Shown: positions 1-11,489 of the stretch, piece by piece
How positions within the stretch are numbered: the first letter of the stretch is position 1
How the letters are laid out: every line of letters starts with the position of its first letter
Source of the DNA: Clavelina lepadiformis
Taxonomy: Eukaryota > Chordata > Ascidiacea > Aplousobranchia > Clavelinidae
DNA: 64,000 nucleotides
Direction of reading: 5' to 3'
Assembly (NCBI RefSeq): GCF_947623445.1
Contig: NC_135248.1
Location: 13,711,820 to 13,775,819, forward strand
The notes under the pieces: model-generated
Told to the model about the DNA's origin: nothing
What the model saw: the letters and a program-made list of their open reading frames with translations, nothing else
Database searches by the model: none
Translations under genes and position numbers: made by a program

Positions 1-2391
1 TGTTTGGCAAACGATAGAAGCCCGCTTTTCATTCTTTATGATTTTTTTACTCAGTTATAAAGTTTTGTAAGATATGAAATACGAACCGCGTTGGTTCATC
101 ATATGATCGCGCTTTCGCAATGCTGCGAGGCTCGCCGAATTGCGTTATGTGAGTAACCCAATCGTTACTAGAAGGTGTGTTTTTATCAGGTCGTCTAGTA
201 CCCGTAATTTATTGCGTGTTTATTTATTGTAAAGCGGCGCTTGTATGATAACTTTCTCCATTTACTTTTTGCCTTCGCGCTTATAAAAGAGAAAAAGCGA
301 GATTTGTCGCCTGCAGTAGAACAGCACATTTCACCGTGTGTTCTGGGCAGGACTTCCAACATTCGTATTGATTTCAGCGCTGGTAAAATGCCCGCAGGCG
401 TTTTAAACTGCACGACAGATTCTGTGATGTCAACTCACTTTAAACCCTGTTTTGAAAACTTTGCTAGTATTGTCATCCTGAATGCGTTTAAACAACCTGA
501 GGTTTTAAAAGAAATTCACTTTATAAAATGACCTTTGACCCCAGTTAATGCTTACGGCTTGACATGACATATATATAGAACTTTTGGTTGAAGGAAAGTA
601 GAACAAGACAGAACATTCTTTCCTGGTCGTTGAGTGCATTTATAGACGTTTAACACCACTAGGAACACTCATGAACACTGGGAACGCTCAGCAGTTGATT
701 TCGAAGCAAATTAACCTTTACTTGGAGTGGGTGAAGGCTGTAATTCTTTTTACAACACACTCAACGTTGCCAGAGGTGTCTAAACTGCAAGCGCCTTTTT
801 AATTCATTGGGGTTAATTGAATCAGATAGGATTGCTTATGCCAACTCTGAATCATCTCCCAAGCTTAACTTATCATATGCGTCTCCGGTATGTGTTGATC
901 TTTAATGTCGCTCTCAACCACAGTCTTTGCGACTGGAGTTATGTCAATTGCTACTGGTTCAATAATAGTCAATTATCCAAGAACTTAACATGTTCTGTAG
1001 ATATTAATAGAATTGTTCTTGCCACCTGCAACAATCTTACAAACTTAATCCTGTCAATGTATCCTTTTAACCTATTTTCCATATATTGTAGGTTGATTCA
1101 CCGTTTGTGGTCTGCATATCATACGCCTTCCAATCCCCTGAGAGGTTGCATTTGGTGCTTGACTTGATGATCGGTGAGTGTTTTATCGAGTTCAACGTTT
1201 TTGGAGCTTTTGTTAAGTGCATTATCCCTCAAAAATTAGAAAATGCAAACCATAGATTATTATTTGCAGAATGAATCTCTTCACGTTTGGTGCCATATTT
1301 GTTTGGTTTTTATAGTTGGCGTTTTGCATGTATTTTTCATTCTGCTAAGTTGGTCACGTGTTTTTGGCTTATTTTCTGGGCAATTAGAAATTGTCATAAA
1401 GTTTATTTTCGGCATAATATTGGTAATAAAGGCAGTGACGTAATTTAGGAAAGAAACTCTAGTTCATAAGAATTCCACCACAACAAAATCTTGAGGTTAC
1501 CCTTTTGCCAACTGACAACATATTTATGATAAAACTTACAGGTAGTCTGACAAGCCTGAAACCCTACCAGTGCTAGCTTTCAACTTCGCTCTACTGTACT
1601 ATAAGATAAAGACGATTTGCATTTAGTGTTTGTATGTTGCTATGCGTTGTTATGTTTATCGCAAGTAGTTTTTCCTAAAACACATCGCAATTAAACATAA
1701 CTTGGTTGGACTAGCCTGCTCCCATATTGTGTGCTTAATTTTCATATAACTTTTGCAGGCGCATCTTTTCAATTCAGTTATGAAATGGTACAAATTTTAT
1801 TGTGTCTTTCTGCAACACATTTCAACTTAATTAATGTCTCCAAGTGTTTTTCGTGGTGCTGCCAAAGCTTAAAAGCAGTGTTCAGGTCTTTAAAGAAATC
1901 CCAAGGTTGTAGTAGCTCAAAATATTATGTCATTCTGTTTTGAAAGTCATTATGTTGTCACAATTGGCCACAAAATTGCTCATGGTTGCATTTACTGTCC
2001 CGGTGTCATTTTTAAGAGATCTTACCAGCCATTTAATAACACTTGTATGTGTTTCATTGCTATTTTGGTACTGCTGTCATTTTAATGTGACAGAATGTTA
2101 GATACAGTCTACAGACAAAAGAGCTTCCCGTCTTCAATTTTATACTTTATTGGGAAAAGACATTCTTATGGTGACAAGCCATACTCAAATTTTGTACCTT
2201 CTACACAGACCACATCAATATTTGTGACAATAGCACTTTGCTTGGCCATAACACAGCATACCAATGTGTTCTATTTCTTCTGCATATATATATTTATGGC
2301 ACCACATTGCTCATGACGCTATTCTGTATTGTAGCGTATTAATGTACTACGTCACTCAAAAGGTGTCAGTTTTAAAAAGATGACTTTTCAG
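1..2391. other. Upstream intron sequence of the GRK gene
   Basis: No exon is recognisable here on either strand. I looked for the expected GRK N-lobe sequence (the stretch before the Asn-Gly-Gly-Asp-Leu motif) and did not find it, so the preceding exon probably lies off the left edge. The short open frames in this stretch have no domain signature. Confidence 0.4.
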
Positions 2392-5300
2392 GTGGTGACC
2401 TACATTATCAGCTCACACAGCGGGGAACTTTCACCGAAAACGAGGTTCGATTTTACGCCTGTGAAATTCTGTTGGGCATCGACCACATGCATTCCCGTGG
2501 AATAGTCTACCGAGACTTAAAGGTATAATGCAGCAATTCTCAGAAAAAAATTTTGGTAACTCAAACTTCTTTGACAAATTTACTGCATCCAAGTTAAATG
2601 CACCGGCAAAGTTTAGGCGTCAATTTCACTTGCAACTTGCAAATCATGAGTTGTCGGAACACTTTGGGATTTATTCTATTCCAAATGTGACAAAAACAAG
2701 TTGTAATAAGTGTGTTTGATATGATTTTTTTGGCGCATGTATTATTTTTTTACTTGGACTTGTTCAAAAAATAATAATTATTGAATCGCTCGAAATTTTT
2801 GTTAAATTCAACTAAGTTTTGTCAAGTTTTCTCAAATAGTCCTTAGAGACGAGATTTTATTTAGTTTAGTCGTTCCCAGAAATAATTGCAGACATATTTG
2901 ATTGGTTTATTTTGTTCATCGTAATAATTTCTGATCAGCAGTGACATGAGAATCGAAAGCTGAAAATTTAGCAGCAGTTCCTCAACCTGTTTCATCAGCT
3001 TTGAAATCTGCTTTTATTGATTTTTCTTGTTCTCTGTTCGTTTAATTTTAATCATTGTCCCCCTCCCCGTTTTATACCGGACAGCTTTGACAAGCTAACT
3101 TTTACCAATTATCTTGATTGTATTATTGTACGGATAAAGAATCAATGTTTTTTATAGTACGCACAGTGTTTGACATATACCAGTACTATTTAAGCATTGT
3201 AAGGTATTGCACAGTGTGATTATTGAAGGACCCTCTCGGAATAAATCCATAAATCATTTTATCAATTTCCAATCTATTGATCCTTAATTTGCTTTTCACT
3301 TCCTCAGCCGGCAAATATCCTTCTAGACGAGAAAGGTCACACAAAGATATCCGATTTGGGTCTTGCGTGCGATCTTTCTATAAAGAAGCCCCACGCCAGC
3401 GTGTGAGCCTTTGACGTAGTTTTTATTTGTTTACATAGTTCAGACCTGCTCTTAGGGCACTTTCTGCTGTGTTTGTTTTAGTTTTAAATGCCTTTAACTA
3501 CCATAAATAGCTCTCATTTAGGTTTGTTGGTAAATCCAGATGAAATCTGGGCTAACTTTGTTAAAAAATGTTTATAAATCATGCCCCGATATGTTGATAA
3601 TGGATCATAAGATCTCACTATAACAAATATACCATATTTAGATACATCATACACATATTGAATTTTAGATTGGGATGCAGTATCTATTATTTAAAAGAAG
3701 TTTCCCCCTAATTGTGGGTTGAGGAGACATAGAGGCGATTTATGAATAATTTATCTGATTTTATTCCCGTGCAGCGGCACACACGGCTACATTGCCCCTG
3801 AAGTGCTCACACGAGGGAAATCTTACGACACTGGCGCCGATTGGTTCTCTTACGGATGCACTTTATATAAATTATTACGGGGCCATTCGCCGTTCCGAAC
3901 CTCAAAAACGAAAGACAAAGCCGAGATAGACAAAATGACACTCACTGTGGTAAGTGGTTTCAATTGACTTGTCCATTTTGATTGTTGGTTTTTATTTTAC
4001 TGTAAAACATACGTCCCATGTTATTTATTGACCTTGGTTCTTTCAAGTGTGTTTAAAAACTATATTGATTGTGTTTTGGGGCTGACTGGAAAGTGGATGT
4101 GTATTTTACTGATGTAATTTTACCAGATTTTTGTCTGTGTTCAAATTCAAGCAAAACTTGATAAAACTACCAAAGTGTCTGATACACCTCGGTAAAGTTT
4201 TCGAAGCAACATCAGCAAGTAGTTCAGCAATCTTTGTACTTTGCAGGAAGTGAAAATGCCTGATAGTTTTTCAAGGGAGGCGACGGCTTTCCTGCAAAGT
4301 TTGTTGAGGAAAGAACCGCGAGAAAGACTGGGATGTCGGGGTCGTGGGTGAGTGAAGTAGCACCAGTTATCTCCAAAAATTAAAGTAATGCTACTTGCAC
4401 GTAAAATATAACTTTTGAGTTGTGCTGACTGTAAAAACTCATTTTAAACTCAGTTCTCTGTCATTCAAAAAGCAATCTAACTTCTAACAAAACATTCTCT
4501 GTCTAATAGTGCCAATTTAAAACTTTGGCTGAGATTAAATTTGATTAACATATAACGGTTCCCTTCACCTTCACGTAAGCAAACTTTCACTTTATACATT
4601 GCACTGGTTGTGCAAGCTGTGGATTAATTACTGAGGTTGCTTTGATGGGAAATCTTGTCTTGGTAATCTTTGCTCTCATTTGCTGAGTGCAATTTGTTTG
4701 GTCTGTGCAATGACTCCCTGCGGCGTGGAACTTCTAGTAGAAGATCTGTCTATGTTGCACTTGCCTTACTTCTAATGCAACTAGCTAAGAAAATGTTTTG
4801 TTGGAAAATCAGCAAAGGACTTCAGTTTTTAACCAATGAGAAACTATTTAAACTACTACTACTACGAAACTACTTCGTATTTGCTGTGGCCACTTGAAAC
4901 GTCCTGTACAACTAAAACCGAAATAAAAACTTTTGAGATTTTGTTCATATTTCTGACGAGACATATTTATCTTTCAGGGGAGAGGAGGTGAAAGAGGACC
5001 CATTCTTTAAAGATGTGGACTGGGATCAGGTTCTCCGACAAAAGGTATTTTCCACTGTCTAGAACAACACAAAGATGTTTGGTCGCCTTTGCTTGGCCAT
5101 TTCATGATCAGTTGTCAAGATATACCCTCGATGCTATTATAACTGTTCTTTGTTATTTATGTTAGTTGCAAAATTTTTATCTTACCGACTTCATATTGTT
5201 CTCTCATAGTATTTTCCACCACTGGTGCCCCCTCGTGGTGAAGTTAATGCTGCCGACGCTTTCGATATCGGGAATTTTGATGATGATGAAACGAAAGGCA

Positions 5301-7336
5301 TCAAACTAACCGACGCAGATCAAGAACTTTACAAAGATTTTGACCTCATTGTCTCCTCGCGGTGGCAGAAGGAGATCTGTGGTCAGTAAAAGTAGAAGGA
5401 AAATCGTCACTAAACATATTTTTGTACTTATTATTAAACATGCACGATGGATTGATCTATAGAGGATGTATTTGTTGCTTTTCGTTAGATGTTGTACGAT
5501 ATTGTGTATTGTCATGTATTACTTTTATGCGGTGAACAAAAGCAACAATTTAACATATTGTAATCATAAAACAGTTATCATTTTAAAACATGGTTTCCAC
5601 ACAAATTGCCACATGTTATTTATTCACCTTGCAATGTATATTAATACTGATTTATGCTAAGGGCAACACTTCTCACAGGTGTTAGTTGTATTTTTTAGAC
5701 ACAGTGTTTGACAACGTGAACCATGAGACTAACAAAGCTGAGTACAAGAAGAAAGCAAAGAACAAGATGCTTCAAGCTGGTAAGACTTTCGACACTGATT
5801 TCAACATTTTTCGAAATCACTGCATTGATGCTACCCTACATCTACTGCAGCTGTTCTTTGTAGCTTTATTTTAACAGCAGTGATAACTTGCCTTGTATAA
5901 AATGATTGGTAACACTTCATTAACACAAGTTATCGGCACCGTTCTTCGCAGAAAACCTCGACGGAGATTGTGTGCTTCATGGTATTATGTACAAGCAAGG
6001 CGGCCACCTCACAATCACGAATTGGCAGAAGCGATATTTTTACCTCTACCCCAACCGTCTCGAATGGAAAGACCAGGAGGGTTCCGTAAGTTATTTCCTT
6101 CCAACAACTTATCAATCGTTAGCACAAGTAGTGATCAATGATCATACTAGTCAATGTATTATTATTGCTGTTAGTTCGTATGTAGTTGAGTTTTTTGTCG
6201 TAGAAGTTTTTTTTTTTTGAATTCTAACATTTTACTGCAATTCTTGGGTTTTTGTTTGAAAAATCTAATTGGCTCAGGGTAAAAGTGTCCGTACTCGGTA
6301 CAATTTGTTTTAGTAATTAAAAGGGCACAGAGTTTGAGATTGGATAATACAGTTCATCCACCATCATTATATTGACATACATTTCTCATACTCCACATGG
6401 TTGAGACAATTTTATAAAACGTTCATATGTTGCAACAATGTCAAAGTGTTTGACCCGGAGTAATTTATCGTTGTTTGATAAGAAAAACCTGGTTGTTTTC
6501 GAATCTGTGACCGACGTGAAAGAAGGCCAGGCGAAAGGGATGAAGTATTGTCTCTTCATCACCTCAAGAGACAACAATCGCGACATCGTCATTCGGTGCG
6601 AGGTGAGGTATCATGAAAGGGGATTCCCCACGTAAAACTATGCCGTTTTTTGCTAGATCTCGTTTGCTTGCCTTCTAAAATGGAATTTCATACAAAGATA
6701 GCCAGTTCAATAATAAATGTAAATATTTGCGACTATGACGCAGCTGTGCTCTTTAAAAGTGATAAAAAAACTGGTTGGTGAAGGCGGCTCATTGATTCAT
6801 GGACAACGTTTACTTGTGGAAAAGAAATTGTTTGCAATTTAATTAAAAAATTTCCCAATTTAATTAATTTCCTGGTCAGACCGAGCCAGAATTCACGCAA
6901 TGGAGACAGGACTTAACGGCGACTTGGCGAAAAGCGAAACAAGTCATGAAAAAGGGCCCAAAGTTGATCAGTATGCAGCGCTCTGTTGCTGAAGACGCCA
7001 ACTACAACAAGGTGACACCGCTTCACAATTTTCAATCTGTCCTAATAATTTAGATCTTGTTGCGGTTTAAATCTTTTGCCTGCATTTAACTTTTTTCCTT
7101 AAAATATGAATTTTTAATACCTGCTCGGCACTTTGCGAAAACTGTCGAAGCTATGACACTTACACTGCAGTCGAATCGTTGCTATTTTTTTTAACTCGAC
7201 TTTCGTCATGTTTCAGGCCATTTTAGCTGCGCAAACAAAATGCGTTCGCGGTAATTCTGCGAACGGTCCGACTTACCGACACAGACTCGTTCCAATGAAT
7301 GTGGAGGTTGGGGGTAAATCCTCCGAAACCGAATAG
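2392..7336 (+). CDS. GRK2/3: G protein-coupled receptor kinase 2/3 (beta-adrenergic receptor kinase type), 3' eleven exons
   Basis: Serine/threonine kinase that phosphorylates activated GPCRs and is recruited to membrane by G-beta-gamma through a C-terminal PH domain. Exons read in phase: 2392-2522, 3308-3402, 3775-3949, 4247-4347, 4978-5044, 5210-5381, 5699-5779, 5952-6085, 6483-6602, 6880-7011, 7217-7336 (TAG). All junctions are GT-AG and the frame is unbroken for about 441 residues. Visible motifs: GGDLHYQL hinge, catalytic YRDLKPAN, the GRK-type DLG metal-binding motif (SDLGLACD), GTHGYIAPE activation segment, and the AGC tail [15 protein letters not shown]. The last four exons encode the PH domain ([33 protein letters not shown]) and a short tail. 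The PH domain separates GRK2/3 from GRK1/4/5/6/7. The RGS-homology and N-lobe exons lie upstream of the window. It is tail-to-tail with MPC2. Confidence 0.94.
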
Positions 7337-8692
7337 GACCTGCCAGCCATATTAACCGCTATCGAAGATTTCGTGATAACTTTGGAAACAAAGTTCGTAC
7401 AGTGAAAGAGCTTTCACTGTCATGGCGGAATCTCCAGTGTAAAGTTATCTCATTGCGAATAACGGACACAAATTGTCAAAAACTGCATCGTTTTCCAAGA
7501 TTTCTTTGTCTAATGATAAAGCAGGATCTCATGATTGATTTGGTGAGATAGTATCTCAGTGACCTTGTGAGATGATTTTATCAGAAACCCCTAAGTTTGC
7601 TTTTTGTGGTGTTTTACTTTTTTTCATTACTATTATTGTTATCGACAAATGTGCGTGTGTTTGTATGTATTTATAAGAAGCTTTTTTCATTTGTAGTTAA
7701 AATGACCACCGTGCATCAGATCATATTTCTTCTGTAGGTATGGGGCAGTGTTAACTACTCTAGTCGTTGAATATCCAATTTTAGGCGTGCGCTATGAGGA
7801 TAATTCTGCCTCAAATGGCGTAGTTATAGCAAAGGAGTTGTTGGTTCTCTGCTGTCATTACTTTTATCGGAATTGCGGCGATCGCTATTGTGCAAATTTT
7901 TCTCAGTTGTCGTTTTCTTTCAACCCTCCCTTTATTATGTCTTGTGAACTTTGTTGACGCACTTCCCCATTTTGTTAGGTACTTATGGCAGTATTCATTG
8001 TGGCTATGTTTTATGCATTCGACTCAGCAAAATGAAAGGTGTTTGCAACGAAGAATTTTCACTCGTTTTCGGTCGATGGCCTGTTTCTATTCTGATTTTA
8101 AACCAGTTCTAAGCCACCACCATTATATAGTCTATTTTATGGACTTTACCGGTTACTTCATGCAACTCTCCCGATCAGTTTGTATTGAATTTTCCTTCTG
8201 TCATTCAGCTTTTAAGCTGATCGTTTTAACCATGGCCATCATGCATGTGTATTCGTGTGCATTCTTATCAGTTACGTTATATGAAATCAGCAAAAGCACA
8301 AATATACATCGCAGAAAAAATGTGTGTACTTCTGAAAACAGACTAGTAACACTGAGACAGCAACAAAAATTGTGTATCATTGGAACAAAGAACAATCTCA
8401 TATTTCAGTGCACGGTGGACATGGAAAGTTCATGCAACATTTTCTTGCTTCAATGTTTGACGATATCTGTAAAGTAAGAACTCAGAAATCAAAAACTAAC
8501 AATTTCAGTTTTTTTCAGACACTATGGGGTGTTTGAACAAAACCTGTAAATTTTATGTAATGCATAGAACATCAACAATAACTTTTTAAATGGGCATTTG
8601 GTGATTAAAGAATTAAGTTTACAATAAAAGCTGCTAAAACTTGTATAACTAAGATTCAAAAAATCTCTGCAAGAAAGCATTGAGAAAACTGC
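7337..8692. other. Intergenic or 3' UTR between GRK and MPC2
   Basis: A plus-strand AATAAA at 8623-8628 could serve the GRK transcript, giving a roughly 1.3-kb 3' UTR. A 195-codon open frame at 7890-8477 (+) has a hydrophobic, Cys/Phe-rich translation with no recognisable domain. I read it as UTR rather than a gene. Confidence 0.35.
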
Positions 8693-10049
8693 TCAGCAAA
8701 AGCACCTTAAAATCCTATAAACTTGGAAAGCACCGGTAGTACCAAGACCAATGTTAACCGAGAAGAGAAGCCAGTTCTTGGGAGTAATGACAAGCGAGTA
8801 GCGGGACCATATAAAACCGGTTGCTGTGAGTGAGGCGGACTGGTTAAGGCTCAGCTTATCAGGAGGTCTGAAGTAATCAGAGAGTCCAGCAATAACTAGA
8901 GCCTGTTAATGTAGTTCTGTATATCAGTATGCTGGTAACTATACTGATTCTGTAATGAAATTTCTGTAAGTGACATGTACAGAAACGTAACAGTGACATT
9001 TCTGTAAGTTCAGAATTCTAATTGCAACCCGTTCTCTAATGATTGTATATAATTTATAACACTATCCAATACTAAGCAACTTGTAATTGCTCTGTATACA
9101 AATAACTTAGCATGAAAATGGACTAATAAGTTATTAGGCCTCTACAAAAGTACTTATTGAGGCCACATAACTGCTTGTTAATTGTTCCTGAGAATGTGCT
9201 TTATTGTGCTACAACTACAATTGTTAGCATCCCAGCTTTCATTCCGCACAGTTAATGGCAAAAAATATGCAATACAATGAACCCCACTTTAAATTCGGGG
9301 CCAAATGTCATCACGATTTGCACAGTCAAGGTCTAGCATTCTAATACAACACATGTTGTGCACTTTTGCATTAGACCCGAAAATGGATAAACAATTAGTA
9401 TTTCACTTACCCACTTAAATGCTGGTGCCCAAAAATGAATTGTTTTTAACCCTGGTGAAACAAAAAAAATACTTTGCCGTTAATCACAACTAAACTTAGC
9501 ATTCAAGGCAAATCTTGTAGCATGATCAGCTGCTGGTTTCAAGTTTGTTAATATACTAGCCTATGCTCCAGATAGGAAAGTTTTTTGGGTGAGAAATCCC
9601 CATGCTGTGCAACAAGATGGAACAATTTAGCTAATTATACGCGCCATTACTGTTAATTTCCACGTCAGACTGAAAAGCGCAGCAATTTTCGACAAGAAAT
9701 CATGAGTGCAAAGACTTAAATGGCGCGCATTGATGTTTCAATTCATTGTTTATTTATTATTTATCAGTCGTCGAGAAGATAAAGATATTGGCGTGCAAGT
9801 TAATGAATTTAGTGTGTCCTGCTACCACATTTTACACTCTGGCGCACTTAGCAAACTTTCCAGTCTGGTCTATTATAGGCTTTGTATCATAATCTTTATT
9901 GGTGGATTGAGGAAAGTCCCTCACTTATAGTTTGAGGTGCTGGAAAGCAACTTACCAGCTGGGTGATTCCATCTTTGCTTTAGTTTCTCAGACATCTTAG
10001 ACTGAAGACGGGTGTCCAGCCTCGCCAAAGCATGGCGAATTGCACTCAT
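8693..10049 (-). CDS. MPC2: Mitochondrial pyruvate carrier subunit 2
   Basis: Subunit of the MPC1-MPC2 heterodimer that imports pyruvate across the inner mitochondrial membrane. Three minus-strand exons join in phase: 10049-9956 (ATG; residues include KLKQRWNHPA), 9451-9411 (41-bp exon, LKTIHFWAPAFKW), and 8902-8693 (VIAGLSDYFRPPDKLSL, then TGFIWSRYSLVITPKNW, ending in TGA). The product is about 114 residues; human MPC2 is 127. NHPAG, FWAP, the Arg-Pro loop and IWSRYSLVI-PKNW are the family's conserved blocks, and the three hydrophobic helices are present. A GTGCTT at the end of the last exon could be a donor to a further small exon, so the extreme C terminus is uncertain. No frameshift or stop was seen, and it looks functional. 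Confidence 0.92.
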
Positions 10050-10551
10050 ACTTACAATCTTTCCTGCTTTAATAAACAGTTCTGCAATTGAAATTGTTGA
10101 GCCTGGCTACTTTGGTAGCTTTTTGGCTGCACTTTTTCTATGCTTAGGCTCTATAGCACAGTAACACTATTGAACCCCAGTTCTCACAAACTGCCCAACA
10201 ATAATGGAATGAGAACATCTCTCTTGATATGCTTAGCTGTATGCTGTCGCTTAAGGGGCTGTAGGCCTATCCGAACGCCTATCTTAAATAATGCAAAGTA
10301 GCATTTTCAATTTAAATTTGCTACTAAACAAGCCCGGTTACCACTGAGTTTTTGTATCCACCAAGATGTAGGATAAAAGAACATACGGTAATGCAGTATT
10401 ATGAGCAAATTCTTGTGTCTGGAATTCTCACACCAAATGCTTCAACTTTTAAACAACCATTTTTCTTACATTTTTTCAAAAAAACAAAAAAACAGCCAAA
10501 AAACCTTCATTTTGAACCAACACAAAATGTCAATTTTAGCCTGAGCCTATC
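10050..10551. other. Non-coding stretch upstream of MPC2
   Basis: This is the 5' flank of MPC2. No TATA box or domain-bearing frame was identified. An open frame at 10352-10708 (+) runs into the adjacent MITE and is judged spurious. Confidence 0.3.
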
Positions 10552-10559
10552 CTACAGGC

Positions 10560-11157
10560 CAGGGCTTCCCAGCGGGTGTGAGATTATTCTGCACTGGGGG
10601 TCGCGACCCCGCAAGGGGTCGCGTAACGAACTTCAGGGGTCGCAGAGCGTATACCAATTTTACACGAAGTACAAAATAGAATCAAAAGAAAATATCGTTC
10701 CAGCCTAATCAACATTGAAACCGCCTTGAGACCAGCATTAACAGATATTGAGCCACGGCTGGACTTGCTTTGTAGCAGAAAGCAGTCGCACCAATCACTG
10801 AATAAATGTGTGTGCTTTTTTGTTTCCAGTAGCCTACACTGTAAAAAATCTTTTCTAATTATAAGTCAGTGAGACAATTGAGACTAACTATAAGCCATAC
10901 TTTTCGTTGGAAGACTAACTATTAGTCTCAATTGTCTCACTGACTTATAATTAGAAAAGATTTTTTACAGTGTAGACGTGTGTAAAGTAGTAAGTAGGCT
11001 CTGAGTTCTGGTTGCTTGAATTCAGTCTTTGCATCTCAATAAATGTCACTAATGACTAATGTATATTTCGCACTGCTAATCAATTCAAACGTGAAGGGTC
11101 GCGGAAAACTTCAGAAGTTTGAAAGGGGTCGCGAGCAAAAAAGTTTGGGAAGCCCTG
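10560..11157. mobile_element. hAT-type MITE with terminal inverted repeats and 8-bp TSD, carrying a nested MITE
   Basis: Ends are CAGGGCTTCCCA on the left and TGGGAAGCCCTG on the right, the CAGGG-type terminus typical of hAT elements. Subterminal GGGGTCGCG motifs occur at both ends in inverted orientation. The flanking octamers CTACAGGC (10552-10559) and CTATAGGC (11158-11165) match at 7 of 8 positions, as expected for an older hAT target-site duplication. It has no coding capacity. About 136 bp of its 598 bp is a second element (10837-10972). Confidence 0.85.
10837..10972. mobile_element. Foldback MITE (Tc1/mariner-like), nested
   Basis: Two 51-bp arms, 10837-10887 and 10922-10972, are perfect reverse complements separated by a 34-bp loop, and the element is flanked by TA on both sides. 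The terminal CACTGTAAAAAA and the TA target site suggest a Tc1/mariner relative. The arms would extrude as a strong hairpin. Identical arms suggest a recent insertion into the older hAT MITE. Confidence 0.88.
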
Positions 11158-11397
11158 CTATAGGCTACACTCAGCAAACGCCATAACAACAAACCATCAC
11201 AAACTAAGATCACATGCGCACTGGACCGGAACGATTTATAGTTTATACTTTTTCTGTAGCGACGTCTTGGATAAGACCTTTATCATATTGTCAACCCACA
11301 TATGTTGATTGGATTTTCTTGAACTCTAAATGATATTTTGCCATATATGCGGCGATTAAATCTATTGACTGCTTTCTGCATGTGTTATACTATACTT

Positions 11398-11480
11398 CAG
11401 GGTGGTCCAAACCCAGGCCCACGGGCCAGATGTGGCCCACAACATCATTATCTGTGGCCCATGGAACATCATTAAATTCA
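11398..11480. repeat. Fragment of a hAT-like dispersed element (left end)
   Basis: It begins CAGGGTGGTCCAAACCC followed by paired GGCCC motifs (GGCCCACGGGCC, TGTGGCCC), a common layout for the left end of hAT non-autonomous elements. I found no matching right end nearby, so this may be a truncated copy. Confidence 0.4.
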
Positions 11481-11489
11481 GTGATATAT

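Noticed and set aside
7890..8477. 195-codon open frame (+) downstream of GRK
   Set aside because: No domain or signal features beyond general hydrophobicity, and it lies where the GRK 3' UTR should be; AT-rich DNA gives frames of this length by chance.
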